Shown piece after piece: positions 51,527 to 59,674 of a stretch of DNA of 59,952 nucleotides. Made by a program: the position numbers and the translations under genes. The stretch spans positions 1-59,952 of the forward strand of contig JAIXTY010000081.1 in assembly GCA_027483705.1 (NCBI GenBank). Reading direction: 5' to 3'. Position 1 is the stretch's first letter; every line of letters begins with the position of its first letter. The stretch comes from Rubrivivax sp. Lineage in GTDB: Bacteria; Pseudomonadota; Gammaproteobacteria; Burkholderiales; Burkholderiaceae_C. The notes under the pieces are model-generated. The model saw only the letters and a list, made by a program, of their open reading frames with translations, was not told where the DNA came from and made no database searches.

Positions 51527-53280
51527 CGCGACCAGTGCAGCCCGTCGATGCGCAGCAGCGGCAGCCCGGTCAGGTTCTGCGGCTTGCCGGTGAAGCTGTA
51601 GCGGTCGGCGACGATGAAGCGGAAGTTCACGTAGCGCAGGTCCAGCTTCGGGTTGGCCGCCACGAAGGCCGAGACAGGGATCGACACCGAGCACCAGCTG
51701 TTGGTGTTGCAGTAGCCGTACTCGCCCGGGGCGATCTGCAGGAAGGCCTCCTGCACGTCGCGGTCCTCGGTGTCGGTGCTGATGCCGACCTCGATCTTGC
51801 CCGGGTAGCCGTCGCTGCGCACCAGGAAGTTGATTCGGCCGGTGGCGAAGTTGCTCAGGTTGGCCAGCACGCCGCTGCCGGAGTACTGGAACAGGCCCCA
51901 GCCGTAGTCGACCGGGTTGGGCGTGATCTCGAAGTGCGCGCCGCCGTCGGGCGAAGCTGCGCCGACCGTGGCCTCGCGGTAGCCGGTGCTGGCGAACGGG
52001 TCCCAGCGCAGGCCGGTGGCGCGTTCCTCGCCCGCGGTCACGGTGTCGGCGAACAGCGTGTATCGCGAGGCCGACACCGGCGCGGCCAGCGTCGGCGGCA
52101 CCCACTTCACCGCGTCGGCGGCGGTGTAGCTGCCGGCCTCGCAGGCCCAGGTCACGCCGCAGGTGCCCAGCGACTGCACCGTGTAGCGCGCCTCGCGGCG
52201 GGCGTTGAACAGGCCCCAGCCGTCGTCGCCCTGCTTCCAGGGTTCGTCGAAGGCCTGGAACACGAAGATGGCCTTCGGGCCCTGCGTGTCGCGCCGGCCT
52301 TCCTGCGCCCAGGTCTGCAGCGCGTCGAAGTACATCTTCTGGTTCACCGGGTGGGCGCGGAAGGCGAGGTTCGGGCCGCCGGCGGTATCGACCGCAGCCC
52401 AGCCCGTTTCGCCGATCACCATCGGCATCGTGCCGAGGTTGAACTTCACGAGGCCGGCACGCGCGCGCTCGAACTGCGACTTGGCCTCGGCCAGCGTGGC
52501 GTCCATCATGGCCTTGGCGCGCTGCGCCTCGGGCGCGCCCTTCTGCCGCCAGTCGTAGGCCGTGGGGTTGTAGAAGGTGTCGAGGAAGGGGTAGACGTGC
52601 ACCGCGGCGAAGTCGACCGTCTCGGCGATCACCCGGTCCACCTTGGACCACATCAGCCAGTTGTCGTTGGTGGTGACGGGCTGCGTGACCGCGGCGCGCA
52701 CCTTGCGGATGTAGGCCGCCAGGACGGGCGGCTCCATGCGGTGGCCGGACCATTCCACCAGCGCCTCGTTGCCGACACTCACGGCGACGACGATGTCGCG
52801 GTAGGCGTTGGCCAGGCGGATCTGCGCATCGAGGTCGGCCTGGTTGGCAGCCTCGACGGCCGGCGACACCGGCGGCACCATGTAGGAGCCGAGCTGAACC
52901 TTCAGGTCCAGGCTGTTGTCGCGGATGACCTGCAGAACCGTCTCGGAGAAGATCCTGCTGGTGAACAGGCGGATCGTGCCGATGCCGGTGGCCTGGATAA
53001 GGCGCAGGTCCTGCAGCACGTTGGCCGGTGTGATGACCTCGCTGTCCAGGTCGGCCGGGCTGCGCGACGTGCGGTAGGGCGAGTAGTTGATGGCGGCGCG
53101 CGTCATCAGGCTCTGCGGCAGTGCGCGGCGGTCAGTCTGCGAGACGGCGCTGGGCGTGTAGCCGCCGCTGTCGTCGCCACCGCAGCCGGTCGCGCCGAGC
53201 AGGGCGGTCAGGGCCACGCCGGCAGCCAGTGCCAACCGCGTGAACGAACGGATGCGACCTTGCGGGAGTCGGGTGTTCAT
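51523..53280 (-). CDS. GH17-type lipoprotein with C-terminal beta-sandwich domain
   Basis: The 585-residue protein has a lipoprotein signal (LTALLGATGC, lipidated Cys about residue 33), then a GH17-like barrel at about 60-390 with INYSPYRTSRSPADL, acid/base Glu172 in SVGNEALVEW, nucleophile Glu291 in VIGETGWAAV and FVFQAFDEPWKQGDDGWGLF. Residues about 405-585 form a beta-rich accessory domain (YTLFADTV ... VDYGWGLFQYSGSGVL ... IEVGISTDTEDRDVQEAFLQI ... LDLRYVNFRFIVADRY) that resembles C-terminal galactose-binding-like domains seen on some beta-glucosidases. It is encoded between the porin and GH30 and would act in the periplasm or at the surface. Confidence 0.88.
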   Translation of the reverse strand: MNTRLPQGRIRSFTRLALAAGVALTALLGATGCGGDDSGGYTPSAVSQTDRRALPQSLMTRAAINYSPYRTSRSPADLDSEVITPANVLQDLRLIQATGIGTIRLFTSRIFSETVLQVIRDNSLDLKVQLGSYMVPPVSPAVEAANQADLDAQIRLANAYRDIVVAVSVGNEALVEWSGHRMEPPVLAAYIRKVRAAVTQPVTTNDNWLMWSKVDRVIAETVDFAAVHVYPFLDTFYNPTAYDWRQKGAPEAQRAKAMMDATLAEAKSQFERARAGLVKFNLGTMPMVIGETGWAAVDTAGGPNLAFRAHPVNQKMYFDALQTWAQEGRRDTQGPKAIFVFQAFDEPWKQGDDGWGLFNARREARYTVQSLGTCGVTWACEAGSYTAADAVKWVPPTLAAPVSASRYTLFADTVTAGEERATGLRWDPFASTGYREATVGAASPDGGAHFEITPNPVDYGWGLFQYSGSGVLANLSNFATGRINFLVRSDGYPGKIEVGISTDTEDRDVQEAFLQIAPGEYGYCNTNSWCSVSIPVSAFVAANPKLDLRYVNFRFIVADRYSFTGKPQNLTGLPLLRIDGLHWSR

Positions 53281-53288
53281 GAGCGGCC

Positions 53289-54665
53289 TCAGAAATTGAT
53301 GTTGGCGCCGATGCCGATCGAGTTGCCGCGGTCGGCGACGCGCGAGTCGATGTTGGTGTGCGCGGCGTGCGCCGGGATGGACAGCGGCGCCTGGCCCTTG
53401 CGCCCGAACTGGTAGGCACTCAGCGAGCCGTAGACCTGGACGGTCTGGTTGATGGTGTAGCCCACGCTCGCCGATGTCGCCGTCAGCGTGTTGCTCTGGC
53501 CGCGCTCGCTGGGGTTGGCCGTCGTGGCGCTGCCCAGGTAGACGAGGCCCAGCCCGACGGTGAGCTTCTCGTTGACGCGGTGGCGCAGCCCGGCCATCAG
53601 GTCGGTGGAGCGCGCGGCGTAGCCGGGGTTGGGCACGCCCTGCGCGTCGACGCCGCCCCAGTCGACGTTGAACATGCTGTTCCAGCGGCCCAGCGGGCCG
53701 GGGGTGGTCTGCACCGCGTAGGCGCCGCTCCAGCGGTTGAAGCGGATGCCGGCCGACAGCTCCACCGAGCTGCTCACCAGGTGGCGGGCCATCAGCAGGG
53801 CCATGCCCTGGCTGGAGCCGCCGAGCAGCGGGTCGTCCGCAGGGAAGGGCGTCAAGCCGCCGAAGGGCGCCTTGCCCCAGGCCACGGGCTCGCCGTTCTT
53901 CGCCGACTGCACGATGACGTCGACCAGCAGCTCGCGGCCGATGTACTTGGCGTAGAGCTCCAGGAACTGCGGCTTGTTCTTCTTCCAGCCGCTCTTGCCC
54001 ATGTCGTAGGTGGCCTCGAACAGCACGTCGCCGCCCAGCATCTCCACCGGCCGTGTCATGTAGCGCACGGCGCGGCTGAGCAGGCCGTAGCCGGCGCCGC
54101 TGTCGCTCCAGACCGTGGAGGTGCCGATGCCGCCGCCCCAGAAGTCGGAGCCGATGGCCTTGAACGAGTAGGGGAAGTCGGGGACGCTCCAGCCGCGCGT
54201 CGTCATCGCGCCCAGCGTCAGGCGGCCCCAGTCCTCGTGCGCGACGCCGACGTTGCGCTCGTACAGCCAGCCGTCGAGGTCGACCTTGCCGTCGCGCCAG
54301 CGCTGGCTGAGCAGGCCGAAGACCTGCCAGCCGCGGCCGACGTTCTGCTTGTAGCCCAGGTAGGGCTGGAACAGCGTGACGTGGCTGTCGCGCGTGCCGA
54401 AGGGCTTGCCGAAGACGATGTCGTCGGCCCAGACGCGGTGGCGGGCTTCGCCCAGCTCGCGCTGGCAGTCCTCGCAGACGTTGGTGGTGCGCGTGAGCTC
54501 GGCCTTCGCGAACCCGGTCAGGCTGAAGGGGCCGAAGTCCACCGCCAGCGCCGGGGCGGACACCAGGGCCGCGGCCAGCGCCAGGGCGGCGGCCGGCACC
54601 GGGCGGATGGAGGCCCGGCGCAGGGGGCGCAGCGGGGCGGTCGGCAGGGAAGTCGGGTTCGGCAT
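53289..54665 (-). CDS. Outer-membrane porin, probable glucan-oligosaccharide entry channel
   Basis: The 458-residue protein has a long signal peptide ending SAPALA near residue 45, then FGPFSLTGFAKAELTRTTNVCEDCQ and a series of amphipathic beta-strands, e.g. GWQVFGLLSQRWRDGKVDLDGWLYERNVGV and VNEKLTVGLGLVYLGS, ending IGIGANINF with the C-terminal Phe required for outer-membrane assembly. A short CEDCQ loop near residue 63 could form a disulphide. I cannot place it in a named porin family with certainty. First gene of the leftward group, it carries its own operator, supporting sugar entry as its job. No TonB-dependent receptor is present. Confidence 0.82.
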   Translation of the reverse strand: MPNPTSLPTAPLRPLRRASIRPVPAAALALAAALVSAPALAVDFGPFSLTGFAKAELTRTTNVCEDCQRELGEARHRVWADDIVFGKPFGTRDSHVTLFQPYLGYKQNVGRGWQVFGLLSQRWRDGKVDLDGWLYERNVGVAHEDWGRLTLGAMTTRGWSVPDFPYSFKAIGSDFWGGGIGTSTVWSDSGAGYGLLSRAVRYMTRPVEMLGGDVLFEATYDMGKSGWKKNKPQFLELYAKYIGRELLVDVIVQSAKNGEPVAWGKAPFGGLTPFPADDPLLGGSSQGMALLMARHLVSSSVELSAGIRFNRWSGAYAVQTTPGPLGRWNSMFNVDWGGVDAQGVPNPGYAARSTDLMAGLRHRVNEKLTVGLGLVYLGSATTANPSERGQSNTLTATSASVGYTINQTVQVYGSLSAYQFGRKGQAPLSIPAHAAHTNIDSRVADRGNSIGIGANINF

Positions 54666-54728
54666 GGGTGCCTTCCTGGGCGTCGGGGCCGGTCGTCGCG
54701 AACGCGTGCGGCGGCCGGGCGTGATCGG

Positions 54729-54788
54729 GTGTGAAACCGGGTGTGAAAGCGCTTTCACACGATAGGGCCGTGCACCCCCGCGCGTCAA
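54729..54788 (-). promoter_or_regulatory. Porin promoter with 20-base palindromic LacI-type operator
   Basis: On the minus strand TTGACG (54788-54783), 17 bases, then CTATCG (54765-54760) form a promoter. The operator core TGAAAGCGCTTTCA is at 54744-54757, inside a perfect 20-base palindrome GTGTGAAAGCGCTTTCACAC (54741-54760) that touches the -10 and covers the start site. An extra half site GTGTGAAA lies at 54729-54736. Control by the LacI-family protein is inferred. Confidence 0.75.
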
Positions 54789-54823
54789 CGCGTCGTGCCT
54801 TCGTGTTTTCCCTTGCCCTGGTG

Positions 54824-54869
54824 TCGACCCCATCCGGGAAAACGACAGATGATCATGAAAGCGCTTTCA
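54824..54869 (+). promoter_or_regulatory. GH81 promoter with LacI-type operator
   Basis: A weaker rightward promoter, TCGACC (54824-54829), 18 bases, GATGAT (54848-54853), is followed two bases later by the palindrome TGAAAGCGCTTTCA at 54856-54869, 47 bases before the GH81 start. The operator position relative to the -10 matches the other three copies. Confidence 0.65.
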
Positions 54870-54916
54870 AACCAGAATCAGCGCCGAGCCCCTGCCGGGC
54901 TGCAGGACGACGCGCC

Positions 54917-57208
54917 ATGAACCTGTTCCGCCGCACCGTAATCGGTCTGATGCCCTGGGTGGCCGCCTGCTGCGTGGCCCTGCCGCCGGCGATGGCACAG
55001 GGCGACCGCCTGGCCTTCGGCGCCGGCCGCGTGAGCCTCAAGCCCCGTGGCAACGACGCCGCGGTGCCGCGCGCGCCCTTCCGCACCGAGGCGATGCTGC
55101 AGCGCGCGGCGCCCACGAACCAGTGGTACTCGTCGCTGATCTTCAGCGAGAAGCCCGAGAACATCTACGCCCAGCCGCTGAGCTTCCGCCCCATGCCCGG
55201 CGGGCTGGAGGTGGCGCTGCCCACGAAGGCCGTGGTGCCCACCGAGCGCCGCGACGTCGAGATCCACTACGCCCACCGCAACGCCATCACCATCGCGCCG
55301 GTGGCCTTCGAGCCCGGCCGCGCGCTGCTGGCCGGCAGCAGCGACTGGGCCATCGACATCACCATGGGCCGCGGCGCCGACCGCTTCGAGGCCACCGTCG
55401 CCCACGGCAGCCCGTATGCCTGGTTCCGCGTCGGCCGCGGCGACCTGCGCGTGCGCCTGCCGGCGGCCGGCGAGCGGGTGGCCACGGCCGACCCGCGCAT
55501 GCTGGTGCTGCGCCTCGGCGGCGTGGCGTACGCGCTGTTCGGGCCCACCGGCGTGCAGTGGGAGGCCGCGTCGGCCACCGAGTGGCTGGCGCGCCTGCCG
55601 GCCGGCAAGGGCTTCCTGGTGGCCAGCGCGCTGCCCGACGACAGCGCCGCCACGCAGGCGCTGCTGCTCAAGCACGCCTATGCCGCCGTCGTCGACACAC
55701 GCGTGGACTGGAAGGTCGACCGCGCCACCGGCGAGGTGCAGACCAGCTTCACCGCCACCACGCAGCCGCTGGAAGGCAGCGAGACGACGCCGCTGCTGGG
55801 CCTGTACCCGCACCACTGGTTCCGCAACGCCAGCCTCGACGGCCGCCTGGGCCCGGCCTACGACACCGTGCGCGGCAAGGTGCGGCTGCTGGCGGCCAGC
55901 AGCTTCCGCACCAGCGCGCGCTACACGGGCTTCGTGCCCTTCTGGCCCGCCGTCGCCGAGGGCACGCCGCGCCTGGCCGAACTGCGCGACGTGATGAAGA
56001 GCGACATCCGCAACGCGCGCCGCATGCTGCTGGTCGAGGGCGAGGGCCCATACTGGCAGGGCAAGGGCCTGCTGCGCCTGGTGAAGATGCTCGATGTCTA
56101 CGAGCAGCAGGGCGACAAGGACGGCAGCGCACGCCTGCTGGAGCTGCTGAAGACCCGCGTCGAGGAGTGGTTCTCGGGCAACGACCGCCGCCGCTACTTC
56201 CACTACGACCGCGCCATGGGCACGGTGGTCGCCTACCCGGAAGAGTACTTCTCGGTGGTGCAGATGAACGACCACCACTTCCACTACGGCTACTGGATCC
56301 GCGCGATGGCTGAGATCGCGCTTCGAGACCCGGCCTGGGCCGCGCGCGGCCGCTGGGGCGACATGGTCGACCTGCTGGTCAAGGACATCGCGTTCGCCGA
56401 ACGCGGCAAGGCCGAGTTCCCGTTCCTGCGCAACTTCGACCCGTACGAGGGCCACAGCTGGGCCTCGGGCATCGGCCTGGGCGAGCACGGCAACAACCAG
56501 GAGTCGTCGAGCGAGGCGCTCAACGCCTGGACCGGCCTCATCCTCTGGGGCGAGCTGCAGGGCGACACGGCGCTGCGCGACATGGGGATCTGGCTGCTCG
56601 TCACCGAGACCGAGGCCGTCAAGCACTATTGGTTCGATCTCTACGGCCAGGTCTTCGCGCCCGAGTACAAGAACGTCGACGTCAGCATGGTGTTCGGCGC
56701 CAAGTACGCGCACAACACCTGGTGGATCGACGATCCGCGGCAGATCACCGGCATCAACCTGCTGCCGATGACGACCGTCTCGACCTACTTCGCCAGCCAC
56801 CCCGAGTACATCCGCAGGAACCTCGCGTCGCTGAAGGACGAGCAGAAGATCTGGGCCGACCGCGGCAAGAAGGTCGATCCGCCCGACATCTGGCAGGACG
56901 TCTTCGCCAAGTACCTGGCGCTGGCCGACCCGGCCGCCGCGCTGGCCGCCTGGGACCGCTGGGGCGCCGTCGAGCTGGGCGACAGCCGCACGCACACGCT
57001 GCACTTCCTGCTGAGCCTGGCCGAACTCGGCGCGCCCGACACCAGCGTCACCGCCGACACCACGCTGTACCAGGTGTTCAAGCGGCCCGATGGCCGCCGC
57101 AGCTACCTGGCCTTCAACGCCGGCAAGGCGCCGATCACCGTGCGCTTCTCCGACGGCCGCCAGCTCACCGTGCCGCCGGGCCAGCTGGCCCGCGCCGGCA
57201 CGCCCTGA
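54917..57208 (+). CDS. GH81 endo-beta-1,3-glucanase, secreted
   Basis: The 763-residue enzyme has a signal peptide (RRTVIGLMPWVAACCVALPPAMAQ, cleavage near residue 28) and a GH81 domain filling the rest: PTNQWYSSLIFSEKPENIYAQPLSFR near 60-90, the (alpha/alpha)6 catalytic part with MNDHHFHYGYWIRA near 450, GHSWASGIG near 515, and the family motif with Glu529 and Glu533 in NNQESSSEALNAW. GH81 enzymes are inverting endo-laminarinases that start attack on long beta-1,3-glucan. It ends with a beta extension (YLAFNAGKAPITVRF). Its operator and divergent porin link it to the regulon. Confidence 0.94.
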   Translation: MNLFRRTVIGLMPWVAACCVALPPAMAQGDRLAFGAGRVSLKPRGNDAAVPRAPFRTEAMLQRAAPTNQWYSSLIFSEKPENIYAQPLSFRPMPGGLEVALPTKAVVPTERRDVEIHYAHRNAITIAPVAFEPGRALLAGSSDWAIDITMGRGADRFEATVAHGSPYAWFRVGRGDLRVRLPAAGERVATADPRMLVLRLGGVAYALFGPTGVQWEAASATEWLARLPAGKGFLVASALPDDSAATQALLLKHAYAAVVDTRVDWKVDRATGEVQTSFTATTQPLEGSETTPLLGLYPHHWFRNASLDGRLGPAYDTVRGKVRLLAASSFRTSARYTGFVPFWPAVAEGTPRLAELRDVMKSDIRNARRMLLVEGEGPYWQGKGLLRLVKMLDVYEQQGDKDGSARLLELLKTRVEEWFSGNDRRRYFHYDRAMGTVVAYPEEYFSVVQMNDHHFHYGYWIRAMAEIALRDPAWAARGRWGDMVDLLVKDIAFAERGKAEFPFLRNFDPYEGHSWASGIGLGEHGNNQESSSEALNAWTGLILWGELQGDTALRDMGIWLLVTETEAVKHYWFDLYGQVFAPEYKNVDVSMVFGAKYAHNTWWIDDPRQITGINLLPMTTVSTYFASHPEYIRRNLASLKDEQKIWADRGKKVDPPDIWQDVFAKYLALADPAAALAAWDRWGAVELGDSRTHTLHFLLSLAELGAPDTSVTADTTLYQVFKRPDGRRSYLAFNAGKAPITVRFSDGRQLTVPPGQLARAGTP

Positions 57209-57235
57209 TCAGGGTAAGCCAGGGTACGCCGATGC

Positions 57236-57280
57236 TTGCCAGCCCGTCCCGCGATTCGCATACTGCTGAAAGCGCTTTCA
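57236..57280 (+). promoter_or_regulatory. Promoter and LacI-type operator of the repeat lipoprotein
   Basis: TTGCCA (57236-57241), 17 bases, CATACT (57259-57264), then after two bases TGAAAGCGCTTTCA at 57267-57280, 62 bases before the ATG. It is the fourth copy of the operator with the same placement relative to the -10. Confidence 0.75.
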
Positions 57281-57342
57281 AGCGTTCAGCGTCCGTTCAC
57301 CGTCCCGGGTCCACCGACCCCCGCCATCAAGGACAGCCCGCC

Positions 57343-59382
57343 ATGACCACCCGCCGACCCTCACCGCCTTCCGCGCTCAGCAGCGCCTCGGCCGCCGCCC
57401 TGCTGGCCCTCACGCTGGCTGCCTGCGGAGGCGGCAGCGGCGAGGCGCCGCCGCAGCAGGCGGGCAGCGTCGTCGTCTCGGCCGCGCCGGTGGTGACGAT
57501 CACCAACAACGTGACGGCCGAGACGGCCACCGGCCCCATCACCTTCACCTTCTCGTTCAATCGCGACGTGGGCACCTCGTTCACCGCCGACGACGTGGCG
57601 GTGACCGGCGGCACCAAGGGCGCCTTCGCCCGGGCGTCCGGCACCAGCGCGACGCTGGTGGTCACACCCACCGTCGACAGCGTCGGCACGGTGCAGGTCA
57701 CCGTGGCCGCCGGCAACGTGACCGACGCCACCGGCACTGGCAACGCCGCCACGGCCGCCAGCAAGGCCTACAACACCGTGATCCCGGTGGTGCGCTCCGC
57801 ACTCGTCACGTTCCAGGAGACGCCGGCGCCGACGCTGATCGGCTTCGGTGGCGCCGAGGACGCCACGGTGGTGACCGACCCGACCGACGCCACGAACAAG
57901 GTCGCGAAGATCGTCAAGAGCGGCACCGCCGAACTGTGGGCCGGCACGACGGTGGCCGTGTGCCCGAGCGACGCCATCGCGCGGCTGCCGTTCTCGAGCA
58001 CGCTGACCAAGATGTCCGCGCGCGTGTGGTCGCCGGTCGCGGGCATCCCGGTGCGTCTGAAGGTCGAGAACTCGGCCGACGGCACGCAGTCGGTCGAGAC
58101 CGAGGCCACGGTGACGGTGGCCAGCGGCTGGCAGACGCTGGTGTTCGACTTCGCCACCCCGGCGGCCGGCACGGCGGCGCTCAACCCCTCGCGCACCTAC
58201 GACAAGGCGTCGATCTTCTTCAACTTCGGCACCACCGGCGCGGCCACCGGCGCGCGCACCTACTACCTCGACGACCTCTCGTTCGTCGGCAGCAGCTTCA
58301 CGGCCAGCTGCCCGTCCACCGGCGGCGGGGGCGGCGGCGGTGCCACGGCCACGACCATCACGATGGACGAGGCCTCGGCGCCCGTGCTCACGGGCTTCGG
58401 CGGGGCGGAGGACGCCACGATCGTGGCCGACCCGGCCGGCGGCACCAACAAGGTGGCGCGTGTCGTCAAGAGCGGCACGGCCGAGCTGTGGGCCGGCACC
58501 ACGGTGTCGAACCTGCCCGGCCTGGCCATCGCCCCGATCGGCTTCAGCGCCACCGCCAAGACCATCACGGTGCGCGTGTGGTCGCCCGCGGCCGGCGTGC
58601 CGGTGCGCCTGAAGGTGGAGAACGCCGCCGACGGCACCAAGTCGGTCGAGACCGAGGCCACCGTCACCGCCGCCAACACCTGGCAGACGCTGACCTTCAA
58701 CTTCGCCAGCCCGGCGGCCGGCACGGCGGCGCTGGACCTGGCCGTCACCTACAACAAGGCCTCGATCTTCTTCAACTTCGGCACCACCGGTGCGGCCACC
58801 GGCGCCCGCACCTACTACTTCGAGGACGTGAGCTACCCGGCCGTGGCCAGCGGTGGTGGTGGTGGCAGCGGCGGCACGACCACGGCCATCAACTTCGAGG
58901 GCACGGCCCCCACGCTGGCCGGCTTTGGCGGCGCCGAGGACGCGACCGTGGTGACCGACCCCACCGACGCCGCGAACAAGGTGGCGAAGATCGTCAAGAG
59001 CGGCACCGCCGAGCTGTGGGCCGGCACGACCATCTCCACCGGCGCGGGCAACACCATCAACCGCATCGGCTTCGCGAGCGGCCGCACGACGATCACGGCC
59101 CGCGTGTGGTCGCCGGCGGCGGGGATCCCGGTGCGCATGAAGGTGGAGAACGCAGCCGACTCGACCAAGTCGGTCGAGACCGAAGCCACCGTCACGACCG
59201 CCAGTGGCTGGCAGACGCTGAGCTTCAACTTCGCCACGCAGGCGGCCGGCACCGCCGCGCTGGATCTGGCGGCCACCTACAACCGCCTGTCGGTGTTCTT
59301 CAACTTCGGTACCACCGGCGCGGCCACCGGTGCCCGCACCTACTACATCGACGACATCGTCTACCCGGCCTCGGGCAGCTGA
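57343..59382 (+). CDS. Lipoprotein with Ig-like domain and three tandem carbohydrate-binding-like repeats
   Basis: The 679-residue protein has a lipoprotein signal (LLALTLAACG, Cys near residue 28), an Ig-like domain at about 48-145 (VVTITNNVTAETATGPITFTFSFNRDVGTSFTADDVAV), and three near-identical beta-rich repeats at about 154-316, 337-500 and 516-676, separated by Gly-rich linkers. Each repeat has GFGGAEDAT, KSGTAELWAGTT, VRLKVENAADGTKSVETEATV-like and NFGTTGAATGARTYY blocks. No catalytic signature is visible. Repeats of this shape, with Trp and acidic residues, suggest glycan binding; I cannot name a CBM family. It shares the locus operator, so a surface glucan-binding role is the best inference. 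Confidence 0.8.
   Translation: MTTRRPSPPSALSSASAAALLALTLAACGGGSGEAPPQQAGSVVVSAAPVVTITNNVTAETATGPITFTFSFNRDVGTSFTADDVAVTGGTKGAFARASGTSATLVVTPTVDSVGTVQVTVAAGNVTDATGTGNAATAASKAYNTVIPVVRSALVTFQETPAPTLIGFGGAEDATVVTDPTDATNKVAKIVKSGTAELWAGTTVAVCPSDAIARLPFSSTLTKMSARVWSPVAGIPVRLKVENSADGTQSVETEATVTVASGWQTLVFDFATPAAGTAALNPSRTYDKASIFFNFGTTGAATGARTYYLDDLSFVGSSFTASCPSTGGGGGGGATATTITMDEASAPVLTGFGGAEDATIVADPAGGTNKVARVVKSGTAELWAGTTVSNLPGLAIAPIGFSATAKTITVRVWSPAAGVPVRLKVENAADGTKSVETEATVTAANTWQTLTFNFASPAAGTAALDLAVTYNKASIFFNFGTTGAATGARTYYFEDVSYPAVASGGGGGSGGTTTAINFEGTAPTLAGFGGAEDATVVTDPTDAANKVAKIVKSGTAELWAGTTISTGAGNTINRIGFASGRTTITARVWSPAAGIPVRMKVENAADSTKSVETEATVTTASGWQTLSFNFATQAAGTAALDLAATYNRLSVFFNFGTTGAATGARTYYIDDIVYPASGS
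57802..58290 (+). repeat. Repeat unit 1 of the repeat lipoprotein
   Basis: First of three coding repeats of about 160 residues (residues 154-316), ending YYLDDLSFVG. It is the most divergent copy, with an extra CPSDA-containing loop near residue 207 and a Cys just after the unit. It is closely similar to units 2 and 3 at DNA level in the blocks encoding GFGGAEDAT and FFNFGTTGAATGAR. Confidence 0.8.
58351..58842 (+). repeat. Repeat unit 2 of the repeat lipoprotein
   Basis: Second unit (residues 337-500), ending YYFEDVSYPA, preceded by a Gly-run linker. Long stretches match unit 3 almost base for base, which points to recent duplication or ongoing exchange between copies. Confidence 0.82.
58888..59370 (+). 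repeat. Repeat unit 3 of the repeat lipoprotein
   Basis: Third unit (residues 516-676), ending YYIDDIVYPA at the protein C-terminus. Nothing follows but SGS, so the array itself is the business end of the protein. Confidence 0.82.
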
Positions 59383-59383
59383 C

Positions 59384-59412
59384 GGGCGCCGCGCCGGCGC
59401 CGGCCGGCGCCC
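59384..59412 (+). terminator. Possible terminator hairpin after the repeat lipoprotein
   Basis: GGGCGCC (59384-59390) pairs with GGCGCCC (59406-59412) around a 15-base GC loop that can itself fold. It starts immediately past the stop; no T-run. Confidence 0.45.
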
Positions 59413-59442
59413 CCGGGGTGGGGCGCTGGCGATAATGCCGCG

Positions 59443-59658
59443 ATGACTGTCTTCTACTGGGTGATGGGCGTGCTGATCGTCGGCACGCTGGCGCCGGCGG
59501 CGCTGTACTTCGTGCTCTACCTCGTCACCGGCGAGCCGGCCTGCGATCGCCGCGCCCGCGGCTTCTGGGCGGCGTCACGGGTGTTCGCGCTGCTGGGCTT
59601 CAACATCCTGGTCTGGGGGCACGTGATCCACGGCCTGTGGAGCATCTGGCGCGGTTAG
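59443..59658 (+). CDS. Small two-helix membrane protein, unknown function
   Basis: The 71-residue product has two hydrophobic segments, VFYWVMGVLIVGTLAPAALYFVLYLV near 3-28 and VFALLGFNILVWGHVIHGLWSIW near 47-69, with a charged loop CDRRARG between. It has no recognisable domain. The ATG at 59443 has only a weak upstream ribosome site. It is convergent with the gene at the window edge and not obviously part of the glucan regulon. Confidence 0.6.
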   Translation: MTVFYWVMGVLIVGTLAPAALYFVLYLVTGEPACDRRARGFWAASRVFALLGFNILVWGHVIHGLWSIWRG

Positions 59659-59674
59659 CCGCGCCGACCGGGCT

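Noticed and set aside
58320-58345. Glycine-codon run as a microsatellite or CRISPR-like repeat
   Set aside because: It is a coding Gly-rich linker between repeat domains; no regularly spaced spacers exist.
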